DNA of 64,000 nt from DASZUK01 sp035547695 (GTDB taxonomy: Bacteria > Actinomycetota > Acidimicrobiia > Acidimicrobiales > RAAP-2). The position numbers and the translations under genes are program-made. The notes beneath the pieces were generated by a model that did no database searches, was not told where the DNA came from, and was given only the letters and a program-made list of their open reading frames with translations. Below are positions 25,055 through 33,304 of the stretch, one piece after another. The stretch spans positions 22,451 through 86,450 of the forward strand of contig DASZUK010000030.1 of assembly GCA_035547695.1 (NCBI GenBank), read 5' to 3'. Positions within the stretch are counted from its first letter, which is position 1. The number at the start of each line of letters is the position of its first letter.

Positions 25055-26173
25055 TCAGGCCGACTGGGTGAGGACCGCCCGGAGGGCGGCCCGGGTGCGG
25101 TCGAGGGAGTCCCGGCTGACCCGCTCGTCGGGATGGTGGGCCAGCAACGGGTCGCCGGAACCGAAGTTGGCGGCGGGGACGCCGTGGGCCCAGAAGGAGG
25201 CCACGTCGGTCCAGCCGACCTTGGCCTTGGGCGGCCGGCCGGACCGGGCGACGAGGGCGGCGAGCAGCGGGTGGGTGAGCCCCGGCGGGGCGCCGGCGGC
25301 CTCGTCGACCACCTCCCAGCGGTCCCCGAGGCCGGTGTCCAGCAGGCCGTCCAGCAGGGCGTCGATGAACCGGCGGGCGGCCGCGACGTCGCGGTCGGGG
25401 GCGAACCGGTAGTTGACGGTGACCGCCGCGTGGTCCGGGACGACGTTGCCGGCGACGCCGCCGTCGACGGCGACGGCCTGGAGCTGCTCGACGTACTCGC
25501 AGCCGTCCAGCACGACGGTGCGGCCCTCCCACTGGGTGATGCGGGCCAGGACGGGGACGAGGCGGTGGATGGCGTTGCGACCGGTGAACGGCCGGGCGGT
25601 GTGGGCACGGACGCCGCCGAGGTGGATGACGACCCGCATGGTGCCCTGGCAGCCGGCCTCGACGAGGCCGTCGGTGGGCTCGCCGAGGATGGCGGCGTCG
25701 GCGACCAGCAGGTCGGGACGGACGTCCCACAGTTGGCCGAGGCCGCTCTCGTGCCGGCCGACCTCTTCGCAGGCGTAGAAGCACCAGGTGACGTCCACCG
25801 ACGGTTCGGTGACGGTGGTGGCCAGGTCCAGCATCACGGCGAGGCCGCCCTTCATGTCGGCGGCGCCCAACCCCCAGAGGACGTCGCCGTCGATCCGGGG
25901 GACGTCGTTGCCGTTGGGGAGGACGGTGTCCAGGTGGCCGGCCACGATCACCCGCTGGCCGCGCCCCAGCCGGGTGCGGGCGACGACGTTGTCGCCGACG
26001 CGGTCGACGGCCAGCCAGGGACAGCCGGCGAGGCGGTCGGCCACCAGGTCGGCCAGGGCGGCCTCGTGCCGGCTGACCGACGGGACGCCGACCAGGGTCT
26101 CGGTCAGCGCCAGCAGGTCGGCGCCGGCGCCGGCCGGGCCGTCACCCATCGGGCCGCCTGCCGGGCCGGCCAT
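25055..26173 (-). CDS. dapE: succinyl-diaminopimelate desuccinylase DapE
   Basis: 372-aa M20 metalloenzyme that removes succinate from N-succinyl-L,L-DAP. GHLDTV and GLGAADMKGGLAV hold the first His and bridging Asp, CEEVG the catalytic Glu pair, and GEPT the next ligand, while HH near DPLLAHHPDERV completes the site. It starts 3 bp after dapD, so they form one transcript. A later in-frame ATG (26149) is a possible start. Lysine and peptidoglycan DAP supply. Confidence 0.92.
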   Translation of the reverse strand: MAGPAGGPMGDGPAGAGADLLALTETLVGVPSVSRHEAALADLVADRLAGCPWLAVDRVGDNVVARTRLGRGQRVIVAGHLDTVLPNGNDVPRIDGDVLWGLGAADMKGGLAVMLDLATTVTEPSVDVTWCFYACEEVGRHESGLGQLWDVRPDLLVADAAILGEPTDGLVEAGCQGTMRVVIHLGGVRAHTARPFTGRNAIHRLVPVLARITQWEGRTVVLDGCEYVEQLQAVAVDGGVAGNVVPDHAAVTVNYRFAPDRDVAAARRFIDALLDGLLDTGLGDRWEVVDEAAGAPPGLTHPLLAALVARSGRPPKAKVGWTDVASFWAHGVPAANFGSGDPLLAHHPDERVSRDSLDRTRAALRAVLTQSA

Positions 26174-26176
26174 CGG

Positions 26177-27001
26177 TCAGGCGGAGACGCCGTGCTGGCG
26201 GAGGACGTCGTTGAGGTGGGCCTTGTCGTGCCGCTCCCCCTCCGCCAGGCGCTTGATGACGAGGACGCAGGGCAGGAAGAACTCGCCGCCGGGGTACTCG
26301 CGGCGGCGGGAGGCGGTGACGGCGACCGACCAGGCCGGGACGACGCCGCGGCTGAGCTCGACGCCGGTGTCGGCGTCGACGACCGGGATGGAGGGGTTCA
26401 GGATGGTGCCGGCGCCGAGCACCGCCCCCTCCCCCACCCGGGCGCCCTCGGTGATCATGCAGCGGCTGCCGATGAAGGCGTCGTCCTCCACGATGACCGG
26501 GGTGGCGTTGGGGGGCTCCAGGACGCCGCCGATGCCGACACCGCCGGCCAGGTGGACGCGGGCGCCGATCTGGGCGCAGGAGCCGACGGTGGCCCAGGTG
26601 TCGACCATGGTGCCCTCACCGACCCAGGCCCCGATGTTGACGTAGCTGGGCATCAGGATGACGCCGGGGGCCAGGTAGGAGCCCCACCGGGCGGAGCCGC
26701 CGGGAACGACCCGGACGCCGGCGGCGGCGTAGTCGCGTTTGAGGGGCAGCTTGTCGGCGAACTCGAACGGGCCGGCCTCCACGGTCTCCATGGACCGCAG
26801 CCGGAACAGGAGCAGGATGGCCTTCTTCAGCCAGTCGTGCACCACCGTGGTCCCGTCCGGGCCGACCTCGGCCACGCGAGCCTGGCCGCGGTCCAGGAGG
26901 TCGATGGCCTCGGTGACGGTGCCCAGCGCCGCCGAGTCGGCCGGCGACAGCTCGCCGGCCCGTTCCCAGAGCGCTTCGATACGTGCCTGCAGGTCGGCCA
27001 T
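26177..27001 (-). CDS. dapD: tetrahydrodipicolinate N-succinyltransferase DapD
   Basis: 274-aa left-handed beta-helix acyltransferase. The hexapeptide repeat region (about 100-215) includes MPSYVNIGAWVGEGTMVDTWATVGSCAQIG, and the C-terminus has the RREYPGGEFFLPCVLVIK strand. It uses succinyl-CoA on tetrahydrodipicolinate. TACAGT ends 6 nt before the ATG (27013-27008), so the transcript is likely leaderless. It heads the dapD-dapE pair. Confidence 0.94.
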   Translation of the reverse strand: MADLQARIEALWERAGELSPADSAALGTVTEAIDLLDRGQARVAEVGPDGTTVVHDWLKKAILLLFRLRSMETVEAGPFEFADKLPLKRDYAAAGVRVVPGGSARWGSYLAPGVILMPSYVNIGAWVGEGTMVDTWATVGSCAQIGARVHLAGGVGIGGVLEPPNATPVIVEDDAFIGSRCMITEGARVGEGAVLGAGTILNPSIPVVDADTGVELSRGVVPAWSVAVTASRRREYPGGEFFLPCVLVIKRLAEGERHDKAHLNDVLRQHGVSA

Positions 27002-27114
27002 GCCGAGACTGTAGCCAGGCGGCTGCCCGCCCCGCCCCACCGCGGCGGCACCCGGCGGGGCCGCCCCACCGCGGCGGTTGCGACCACCGCACCGCGCGGA
27101 GCACCATCGTCGGC

Positions 27115-27750
27115 ATGAGGGCGGCGCCGGACGAGCCGGACAACCCGTGGCTGGCCGGCGACGGGCAACGCGGGGCGGACTACGACCGGCGGTGGGCCGA
27201 CCTGGCGGCCGGCGGCCGGAACGTGCACGGGGAGGCGGACCTCGTGGAATCACTCCTGGCTGGCCCACCCGGCCCGCGGTCGGTGCTGGACGCCGGGTGC
27301 GGGACCGGCCGGGTGGCGGTCGAGCTGGCGGGCCGCGGCCTGGAGGTGGTGGGGGTGGACCTGGACCCGTCGATGCTGCGGGCGGCCCGGGACAAGCGAC
27401 CGGACCTGCGGTGGGTGGCCGCGGACCTGGCGGACCCCGTCGGCATGGCGCTGGATCGGACGTTCGACGTGGCGGTGATGGCCGGGAACGTGATGATCTT
27501 CGTCACCCCGGGCACCGAGGGCCGGGTGCTGGCCAACGTGGCCGCCCTGCTGCGGCCGGGCGGCCTGCTGGTGGCGGGGTTCTCGCTCCGCCCGGGCGGC
27601 CTGGACCTGGCCACCTACGACCGGCTGGCCGGCGACGCCGGCCTGGAGCCCGTCGACCGGTGGGCCACCTGGGACCGGGAACCGTCCGTCCCCGGCGACG
27701 ACTACGCCGTCTCGGTCCACCGCCGCCCGCTGACCACGGAGGCCCGCTGA
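27115..27750 (+). CDS. SAM-dependent methyltransferase
   Basis: 211-aa class I methyltransferase. SVLDAGCGTGRVAVELAGRG is motif I, VVGVDLDPSML is motif II, and the DVAVMAGNVMIF strand is motif IV. It is divergent from dapD (113 bp). The 3' end contains a short tandem repeat (CGCTGACCACG units near 27728-27780) that runs through the stop codon to the next gene's RBS. The substrate is unknown. Confidence 0.85.
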   Translation: MRAAPDEPDNPWLAGDGQRGADYDRRWADLAAGGRNVHGEADLVESLLAGPPGPRSVLDAGCGTGRVAVELAGRGLEVVGVDLDPSMLRAARDKRPDLRWVAADLADPVGMALDRTFDVAVMAGNVMIFVTPGTEGRVLANVAALLRPGGLLVAGFSLRPGGLDLATYDRLAGDAGLEPVDRWATWDREPSVPGDDYAVSVHRRPLTTEAR

Positions 27751-27789
27751 CCACGAAGGAATGCGCCGACCACGAAGGAGGCCTGAGCA

Positions 27790-28140
27790 ATGAGCGAGCT
27801 CCACGGCATCGCCCGGTTCACGTTCCACGAGGGCAAGGTCGAGGAATTCAAGCGGCTGTCCGCCCGGTGCATGGAGATCGTGCGGGCCCAGGACACCGGG
27901 ACGCTGGAGTACGACATCTACTTCAACGACGACCAGTCCGAGTGCATCGTCCACGAGCGGTACCGGGACTCCGACGCGCTCATGGAGCACGCCGAGCACC
28001 TCGGCGACCTCATGGAGGCGATCCTGGCGACGGGATCGGTCTCCGGCGAGCTCCTCGGTGAGCCGAGCGCGGCGCTGCGGGCGAAGCTGGCCGGGAGCGG
28101 GGTCCGGCTCTTCACGCCGTTCCTGTCGATGGAGGCATGA
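27790..28140 (+). CDS. antibiotic-biosynthesis-monooxygenase (ABM)-like protein
   Basis: 116-aa small dimeric alpha-beta barrel protein. IARFTFHEGKVEEFKRLSARC, TLEYDIYFNDDQSECIVHERYRDSDALMEH is the typical ABM pattern. GAAGGAGG lies upstream at good spacing. It may be a cofactor-free monooxygenase or a quinone or heme-handling protein. It follows the methyltransferase by 39 bp. Its stop abuts the convergent PIN gene stop. Confidence 0.82.
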   Translation: MSELHGIARFTFHEGKVEEFKRLSARCMEIVRAQDTGTLEYDIYFNDDQSECIVHERYRDSDALMEHAEHLGDLMEAILATGSVSGELLGEPSAALRAKLAGSGVRLFTPFLSMEA

Positions 28141-28545
28141 TCACAGGACGTGCAGCGCCCCGGCGAACCGATCGGTGACGACCGCCGGCCACCCCGCATC
28201 GGTGGTCAACAGCCGGTCGGCCCGAACGGCGACGGCGGTGGCGACGACCAGGGCGTCGGGGAGCCGGATGTTGCCGGCCGCCCGGAGGGCCGCCGCCTCC
28301 CGGGCCACCGGCTCGTCGGCCGGGACGACGGAGACCGCCAGGGCGTCGAGGAACCGGTCGACGGTGCCGCCGACCCCGCGGCGCAGCGGACCGATCAGCA
28401 CTTCGGCAAGGGCCGACGCCGGCAGGGCCCTCCGCTCCCCCGACCCCTCGGCGGAGCAGAGGGCGGCCCGACAGTCGTCGTGATGGGCGTCGGTGGCGTC
28501 GAGCAGGCCGATGACGACACCGGCGTCGAGGACGGTCAGCCCCAC
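28141..28545 (-). CDS. PIN-domain toxin (VapC)
   Basis: 134-aa PIN ribonuclease. The acidic residues are in TVLDAGVVIGLLD, ASALAEVLIG, RLPDALVVATA and TTDAGW. It overlaps the upstream antitoxin by 10 bp. It is not closely alike to the PIN protein at 23.6 kb. RNA target unknown. Confidence 0.88.
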   Translation of the reverse strand: MGLTVLDAGVVIGLLDATDAHHDDCRAALCSAEGSGERRALPASALAEVLIGPLRRGVGGTVDRFLDALAVSVVPADEPVAREAAALRAAGNIRLPDALVVATAVAVRADRLLTTDAGWPAVVTDRFAGALHVL

Positions 28546-28781
28546 TCGTCCCGCAGCCGGTCCAGGTCGCCCTCACCCCACACCCCGGTCAGTGCTCCGG
28601 CAAAGGCGTCGACGGTGCTGTCGACGCGCTCCAACAGCACCCTGCCCGCCCCGACCGGCCGGGCCACCAGGCGATCCCCGACGGCGAGGCCGGCGTCGTC
28701 GAAGGCGCCGACGGGGATGGTCACCTGGTGCTTGGCGCTGATCGTCGTCGCCGGCAGCGAGTTCTTTACCTTCCGGGCCAT
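28536..28781 (-). CDS. AbrB/SpoVT-type antitoxin (VapB/MazE-like)
   Basis: 81-aa DNA-binding antitoxin. TTISAKHQVTIPVGAFDDAGLAVGDRLVARPVG is the swapped-hairpin AbrB motif, and the acidic C-terminus would neutralise the toxin. The ATG at 28781 is preceded by TATTCT ending 6 nt upstream, so the mRNA can be leaderless. An 8-bp inverted repeat spans the start codon. Confidence 0.88.
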   Translation of the reverse strand: MARKVKNSLPATTISAKHQVTIPVGAFDDAGLAVGDRLVARPVGAGRVLLERVDSTVDAFAGALTGVWGEGDLDRLRDEWG

Positions 28782-28793
28782 ACGTAAAGAATA
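28762..28793 (-). promoter_or_regulatory. vapBC promoter with operator spanning the start codon
   Basis: TTCTTTAC (28762-28769) and GTAAAGAA (28784-28791) form a perfect 8-bp inverted repeat with a 14-bp spacer centred on the antitoxin ATG. TATTCT (28793-28788) is the -10. A bound VapBC complex would block both initiation and early transcription. Confidence 0.72.
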
Positions 28794-28816
28794 CTGCCGG
28801 AACCGGCCCGCCGGGG

Positions 28817-30043
28817 TCAGCTCCAGCCGGCGTCGGCCAGCCGCTTGCCGACGAGCTGGAGGCGGTCCAGGGGCTGGACGACGGCGATGCGGAGGTGGCC
28901 GGCGCTATGCCCCACCTCCCCGCCGGGGGCCCCGACCCCAGGCTCCTCCGGAGGGTGGGCCCCCCCGCCCCACCCCCGGCCGTGCTCCCCGTAGAGGTCG
29001 CCGGGGCTGACCAGCAGGCCGGCGTCCCGGGCCAGGTCGGCGGCCAGGGCCCAGCCGTCGGCCCAGCGGTCCGGCACCGGGGTCCACAGGTAGAACCCGC
29101 CGGCCGGCAGGTCGGTGGGGAGGCCGGCGGCGGTGAGCACCCCGGCCAGGTAGTCCAGCCGGTCCCGGTACCGGTGGCGCTGGGCGTCGACGTGGGCCTG
29201 GTCGGCCAGGGCCACCGCGGCGGCCGCCTGGACCGGGCCGGGGACCATGAGGCCGGCGTGCTGGCGGACGGACCGCAGGAACCCGACCAGGGCGGGGTCG
29301 CCGGCGTAGAACCCGGCCCGGACCCCGGCCAGGTTGGACCGCTTGGACAGGGAGTGGACGGCCACCACCCCGTCGGGGCCGGCCTCCAGCACCGACCGCG
29401 GCGGGCCGGCCCAGGTGAACTCGGCGTAGCACTCGTCGGAGAACACCGGCACCCCCCGGGCCCGGCCCCAGTCGGCGGCGGCGGCCAGGTCGGTGAGGCC
29501 ACCGGACGGGTTGGCCGGGGAGTTGGTCCACAGCAGCAGGGCCCGGGCGGCGTCGGCGGGGTCGACGGCGTCGAGGTCCAGGCCGGCCCCATCGGGCCCG
29601 GCCGGCGGCACCGGCACCGCCCGGCAGCCGGCCAGGGTGGCCCCCATGGCGTAGGTGGGGTAGGACACCGACGGGTACAGCACGGTGTCCCGCCCGGGGT
29701 CGCGCAGGTGCAGGTACTGGGCGGTGGAGGCCACGAATTCCTTGGTGCCGACGCAGGCGGCCACCGCGGCGGGGTCGACGTGGACGCCGAAGCGGCGACC
29801 GAGCCACCCGGCGGCGGCCTCCCGGTAGGCGGCGCTGCCGGCGGACGACGGGTACCCGCGCTCGGCCCCCGACGACGCCAGGGCGGCCACCACGTCGGGC
29901 GGCGGCGGGTCGGTGGGGGTGCCGATGGAGCAGTCCACCACCCCGCCGTCCAGCCGGTCGGCCGTGGCCTTCAACTCGTCGAGGCGGTCGTAGGGGTACG
30001 GCGGCGGCCGGAACCCTCCCTCGGGGGAGCCGGCGGGGGTCAT
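28817..30043 (-). CDS. dapC: succinyldiaminopimelate transaminase DapC (class I aminotransferase)
   Basis: 408-aa PLP enzyme of fold type I. TNSPANPSGGL binds the cofactor, SDECYAEFTW follows, and SLSKRSNLAGVRAGF holds the Schiff-base Lys. DapC is the actinobacterial succinyl-DAP aminotransferase and fits the presence of dapD and dapE nearby; other class I substrates cannot be excluded. It lies 10 bp after hflX. Extra Gly/Pro-rich residues at about 350-375 are an insertion. Confidence 0.85.
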   Translation of the reverse strand: MTPAGSPEGGFRPPPYPYDRLDELKATADRLDGGVVDCSIGTPTDPPPPDVVAALASSGAERGYPSSAGSAAYREAAAGWLGRRFGVHVDPAAVAACVGTKEFVASTAQYLHLRDPGRDTVLYPSVSYPTYAMGATLAGCRAVPVPPAGPDGAGLDLDAVDPADAARALLLWTNSPANPSGGLTDLAAAADWGRARGVPVFSDECYAEFTWAGPPRSVLEAGPDGVVAVHSLSKRSNLAGVRAGFYAGDPALVGFLRSVRQHAGLMVPGPVQAAAAVALADQAHVDAQRHRYRDRLDYLAGVLTAAGLPTDLPAGGFYLWTPVPDRWADGWALAADLARDAGLLVSPGDLYGEHGRGWGGGAHPPEEPGVGAPGGEVGHSAGHLRIAVVQPLDRLQLVGKRLADAGWS

Positions 30044-30053
30044 GCGGGGCCGT

Positions 30054-31340
30054 TCATACCGGGGCGACCATGTAGTCCCGGAACCGGGCCCGGCCGGCGT
30101 CGTCCAGCACCACGTGCACCCGGGCGGCGTCGTCGCCGGCCTCCTGCTGGACCACCTCGCCTTCGCGGTGCACGGCGGCCAGCACGTCGCCGCGGGCCCA
30201 GGGGATGACCAGCTCCACCACCCGGTCGGTGGCCCGCAGCCGGTCCCCGATGGCCCGGAGCAGGTCGTCCATCCCCTGGCCGGTCAGGGCGGACACCAGC
30301 ACCGACCCGTCGTGGGCCGCGGCCAGCCGCTTGGCCTCGTCCGGGGCACGGTCGGCCTTGTTGACCACCAGCAGCTCCGGCACCGCGGCGGCCCCGATCT
30401 CCTCCATGACGGCCTGCACGGCGGCCATCTGGGCGTCGGGGTCCGGGGCGGAGCCGTCCACGACGTGCACCACCAGGTCGGCCAGCCGGACGGAGTCCAG
30501 GGTGGACCGGAACGCCTCCACCAGCTCGTGGGGCAGCTTCCGGACGAAGCCGACGGTGTCGGTGACCAGCACCGTCTCGCCGCCGGGCAGGGCGAGCTGC
30601 CGGGTCCGGGGGTCCAGGGTGACGAACAGCCGGTTCTCCGCCGGCACCCCGGCGTCGGTCAGCCGGTTGAGCAGGGTGGACTTGCCGGCGTTGGTGTACC
30701 CCACCAGGACCAGCTCACGGTGCCGGCCGCGCTGGCGGGACCGCCGTTGCAGGGTCCGGGTCCGCTCCACCCCGCGCAGGTCGGCCTCCAGCCGGTGCAT
30801 CCGGCGGACCAGCCGGCGCCGGTCCACCTCCAGTTGGGTCTCCCCGGGGCCCCGGGTGCCGATGCCGCCGGCCTGCTGGCTGAGGGAGGACCCCCGGCCC
30901 CGCAGCCGGGGCAGCCGGTACCGGAGGAGGGCCAGCTCCACCTGGGCCTTGCCCTCCGGGCTGCGGGCGTTCTGGGCGAAGATGTCCAGGATGACCGCGG
31001 TGCGGTCGATGGCGGTCCGCCCCAGCAGCTTCTCCAGGTTCCGCTGCTGCGCCGGGCTGAGCTCGTCGTCGAACACCACGGTGTCGGCGTCCACCTTCTC
31101 CGACAGGTCCGCCAGCTCCCTGGCCTTGCCACGGCCGACGAACGTGGCCGGGTCCGGGTGGTCCCGGCGCTGGGTCACCCGGGCCACCACGTCGGCCCCG
31201 GCGGTGTCCACCAGCTCGGCCAGCTCGTCCAGGTTGGCCTCCACCGACTCCGGGTCGTTGCCCGGCAGGACCACCCCGACCAGCACGATCCGCTCCCGGA
31301 ACTCCCGGGTGATCAGGGTGCCGGGCAGGTTGACGGTCAT
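30054..31340 (-). CDS. hflX: ribosome-associated GTPase HflX
   Basis: 428-aa GTPase that rescues or splits stalled ribosomes. The N-terminal HflX domain includes FVGRGKARELADL and VVFDDELSPAQQRNLE. GSSLSQQAGGIGTRGPGETQLE is the signature loop, and LVGYTNAGKSTLLNRL is G1, with DTVGFV as G3 and NKAD as G4. It is between dapF and dapC on the minus strand. Confidence 0.95.
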   Translation of the reverse strand: MTVNLPGTLITREFRERIVLVGVVLPGNDPESVEANLDELAELVDTAGADVVARVTQRRDHPDPATFVGRGKARELADLSEKVDADTVVFDDELSPAQQRNLEKLLGRTAIDRTAVILDIFAQNARSPEGKAQVELALLRYRLPRLRGRGSSLSQQAGGIGTRGPGETQLEVDRRRLVRRMHRLEADLRGVERTRTLQRRSRQRGRHRELVLVGYTNAGKSTLLNRLTDAGVPAENRLFVTLDPRTRQLALPGGETVLVTDTVGFVRKLPHELVEAFRSTLDSVRLADLVVHVVDGSAPDPDAQMAAVQAVMEEIGAAAVPELLVVNKADRAPDEAKRLAAAHDGSVLVSALTGQGMDDLLRAIGDRLRATDRVVELVIPWARGDVLAAVHREGEVVQQEAGDDAARVHVVLDDAGRARFRDYMVAPV

Positions 31341-31382
31341 CGACGGGACAGCCGTCGACAGGACAGCCGTCGACGGGACCGA
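31337..31382. repeat. 16-bp-period tandem repeat upstream of hflX
   Basis: The word cgac(g/a)ggacagccgt recurs between the hflX start and the end of dapF. It does not encode anything and no promoter is apparent in it. Confidence 0.6.
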
Positions 31383-31407
31383 ACGGCGGCCGGGCGGGAC
31401 CAGCCGG

Positions 31408-32349
31408 TCACGCCGGCACCGGTGCCGACGCCGGACCGGCGGCCAGCGCGGTCAGGGCAGCCGGGTCCACGTCCACCGCCGCCACCCGGCGGGTCGGGCC
31501 GGACAGCACCACCGGGTCGTCGTCGGACGGCCCCAGCCGCACCTCCAGGGCGCCGCCGGGGTTGTGCACCAGGACCACGTCACCCACCACACCCCAGGCG
31601 CGGGCGGCCGCGGCGGCGGCACAACTGCCGGTGCCGCACGCCAGGGTCTCCCCCACTCCCCGCTCCCACACCCGCAGCGTCAGCTCGCCCGGGCCGGGGC
31701 CGACGGCGACGAGCTCCACGTTCACCCCACCGGGGGTGGTCCCCTGCAGGCTGGGGCCGACGTCGGCCACGTCCACCGTGTCGGGATCGTCCGGGCCCAG
31801 CAGCACCAGGTGGGGGTTGCCCACGTCCACCCGCCGGGCCCGGTGCCCGGGGGGTCCCGCCCATCCCTGCAGACCCGGCTCCTCCGGGCCCAACCGGACG
31901 GCACCCATGTCGACGCCGGCCCAGGCCGTTCCCGGGGTGTCCCCGGGTTGGTACTCGACGGTCCGGATGCCGGCCAGGGTGTCGACGGTGAACCGGGGCG
32001 GGGCCACCAGCCCGGCGTCCACCGCCGCCTGGGCCAGGCACCGGATGCCGTTGCCGCTCATCTCCGCCTCGCCGCCGTCGGCGTTGCGGAGCTCCATCCA
32101 CAGGTCGGTGGCCGGGGCCGCACCGGCCGCCGGGCTGTTGCCGGCCGCCGGGCCGGCCGGCCGGCGCCCCCGGCCGACCCGGATGACGCCGTCGGCGCCG
32201 ACCCCGAAATGCCGGTCGCACAGCACCCGGACCTGCTCGGCGGTCAGCCGGACGCGGTCGTCCGGGTCGACCAGCACCAGGAAGTCGTTGCCGGCCCCCT
32301 CGTGCTTGCTGAAGGTCAACCGCTCCGGAACGGTCGCTGCGGACGTCAC
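31408..32349 (-). CDS. dapF: diaminopimelate epimerase DapF, first catalytic Cys replaced by Ser
   Basis: 313-aa epimerase converting L,L-DAP to meso-DAP. The N-terminal KHEGAGNDFLVLVD and HFGVGADGV blocks, and the C-terminal CGTGSCAAA (C238) are intact. The other catalytic position, normally the Cys of CGNG, reads EMSGNGIRC with Ser98 (codon AGC on the minus strand). An Ala/Gly/Pro-rich insertion lies at about 60-82. It starts with GTG. The neighbours are miaA and hflX. Family identity is certain; whether the two-base mechanism is intact is not. Confidence 0.92.
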   Translation of the reverse strand: MTSAATVPERLTFSKHEGAGNDFLVLVDPDDRVRLTAEQVRVLCDRHFGVGADGVIRVGRGRRPAGPAAGNSPAAGAAPATDLWMELRNADGGEAEMSGNGIRCLAQAAVDAGLVAPPRFTVDTLAGIRTVEYQPGDTPGTAWAGVDMGAVRLGPEEPGLQGWAGPPGHRARRVDVGNPHLVLLGPDDPDTVDVADVGPSLQGTTPGGVNVELVAVGPGPGELTLRVWERGVGETLACGTGSCAAAAAARAWGVVGDVVLVHNPGGALEVRLGPSDDDPVVLSGPTRRVAAVDVDPAALTALAAGPASAPVPA

Positions 32350-32386
32350 CCCTCCAGTCTCGCGCCGTGGACCGCTCGGCCGTGCA

Positions 32387-33304
32387 CTACCCCAGGGCGG
32401 CGGACACCACCGCCACCGGGTCGTCGTCGCCGTCCAGCCACCGGATACGGGGGTCCCGCCGGAACCACGACCACTGCCGTCGGGCGAAGCTGCGGGTGCG
32501 CCGGACGGCGTCGGCCACGCAGCCGTCCAGCGGCGCCCCGTCCTCGACGTGGGCCAGCAGCTCCCGGTAGCCCAGGGCCTGGCGGGCGGTCCGGGACAGG
32601 CCGTCGGGCCGGGCGGCCAGCGCCCGGACCTCGTCCAGCAGGCCCTGCTCCATCCACCGCGTGAACCGCTCCTCGATGCGCCGGTCGGCCTCCTCCGGGT
32701 CGAACGGCAGGCCCAGCAGCACGAAGGCGGTCGGCGGGTACGCCGTCAGGCCGGGGCCGAACGACGAGAACCGGCGGCCGGACCCGATGGTGACCTCCAG
32801 GGCCCGGACGATCCGGCGGCGGTTGGTGGTGGTGGTCCGCGACGCCGCCACCGGGTCCAGCTCGGCCAGGCGGGCGTGCAGGGCCTCCACCCCGCCGGGC
32901 CGGTCCGCGTCGGCCTCCAGGGCGGTGGCCACCTCCGGCCAGCGACCGGGCAGGTCCAGGTCGTCGACCACCGACCGCAGGTACAGCCCGGTGCCGCCGA
33001 CCAGGAGCGGCCGGCGGCACCGGGCGGCGATGCCGGCCAGCGCGGCCCGGGCGGCGGCCTGGAACTGGGACACCGTGAACTCCTCCGACGGGTCCACCAG
33101 GTCCAGCAGGTGGTGCGGCACCTCCGCCCGGGCCGCCGGGGACGGCTTGGCCGTGCCCAGGTCCATGCCGCGGTAGACCGTCATGGAGTCCACGCAGACC
33201 ACCTCCACGTCGCCGCGCCGGCGGGCCACGGCCATGGCCAGCTCCGACTTGCCGGACGCCGTGGTGCCCAGCAGGGCTACCGGGGCCGGACGGGACGGGG
33301 TCAA
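32387..33304 (-). CDS. miaA: tRNA dimethylallyltransferase MiaA
   Basis: 305-aa enzyme that isopentenylates A37. LLGTTASGKSELAMAVARR is the P-loop, CVDSMTVYRGMDLGTAKP the DMAPP site, and LVGGTGLYLRSVVDDL and TTNRRRIVRALEV follow, with the tRNA-binding ARRQWSWFRRD near the end. It starts with TTG in a TTGA overlap with the miaB stop, so translation is coupled to miaB. No ATG or GTG upstream fits. Confidence 0.93.
   Translation of the reverse strand: MTPSRPAPVALLGTTASGKSELAMAVARRRGDVEVVCVDSMTVYRGMDLGTAKPSPAARAEVPHHLLDLVDPSEEFTVSQFQAAARAALAGIAARCRRPLLVGGTGLYLRSVVDDLDLPGRWPEVATALEADADRPGGVEALHARLAELDPVAASRTTTTNRRRIVRALEVTIGSGRRFSSFGPGLTAYPPTAFVLLGLPFDPEEADRRIEERFTRWMEQGLLDEVRALAARPDGLSRTARQALGYRELLAHVEDGAPLDGCVADAVRRTRSFARRQWSWFRRDPRIRWLDGDDDPVAVVSAALG

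Noticed and set aside
23599..28545. The two PIN toxins as a duplicated pair
   Set aside because: Their sequences and antitoxin types (Phd versus AbrB) differ; they look independently acquired.
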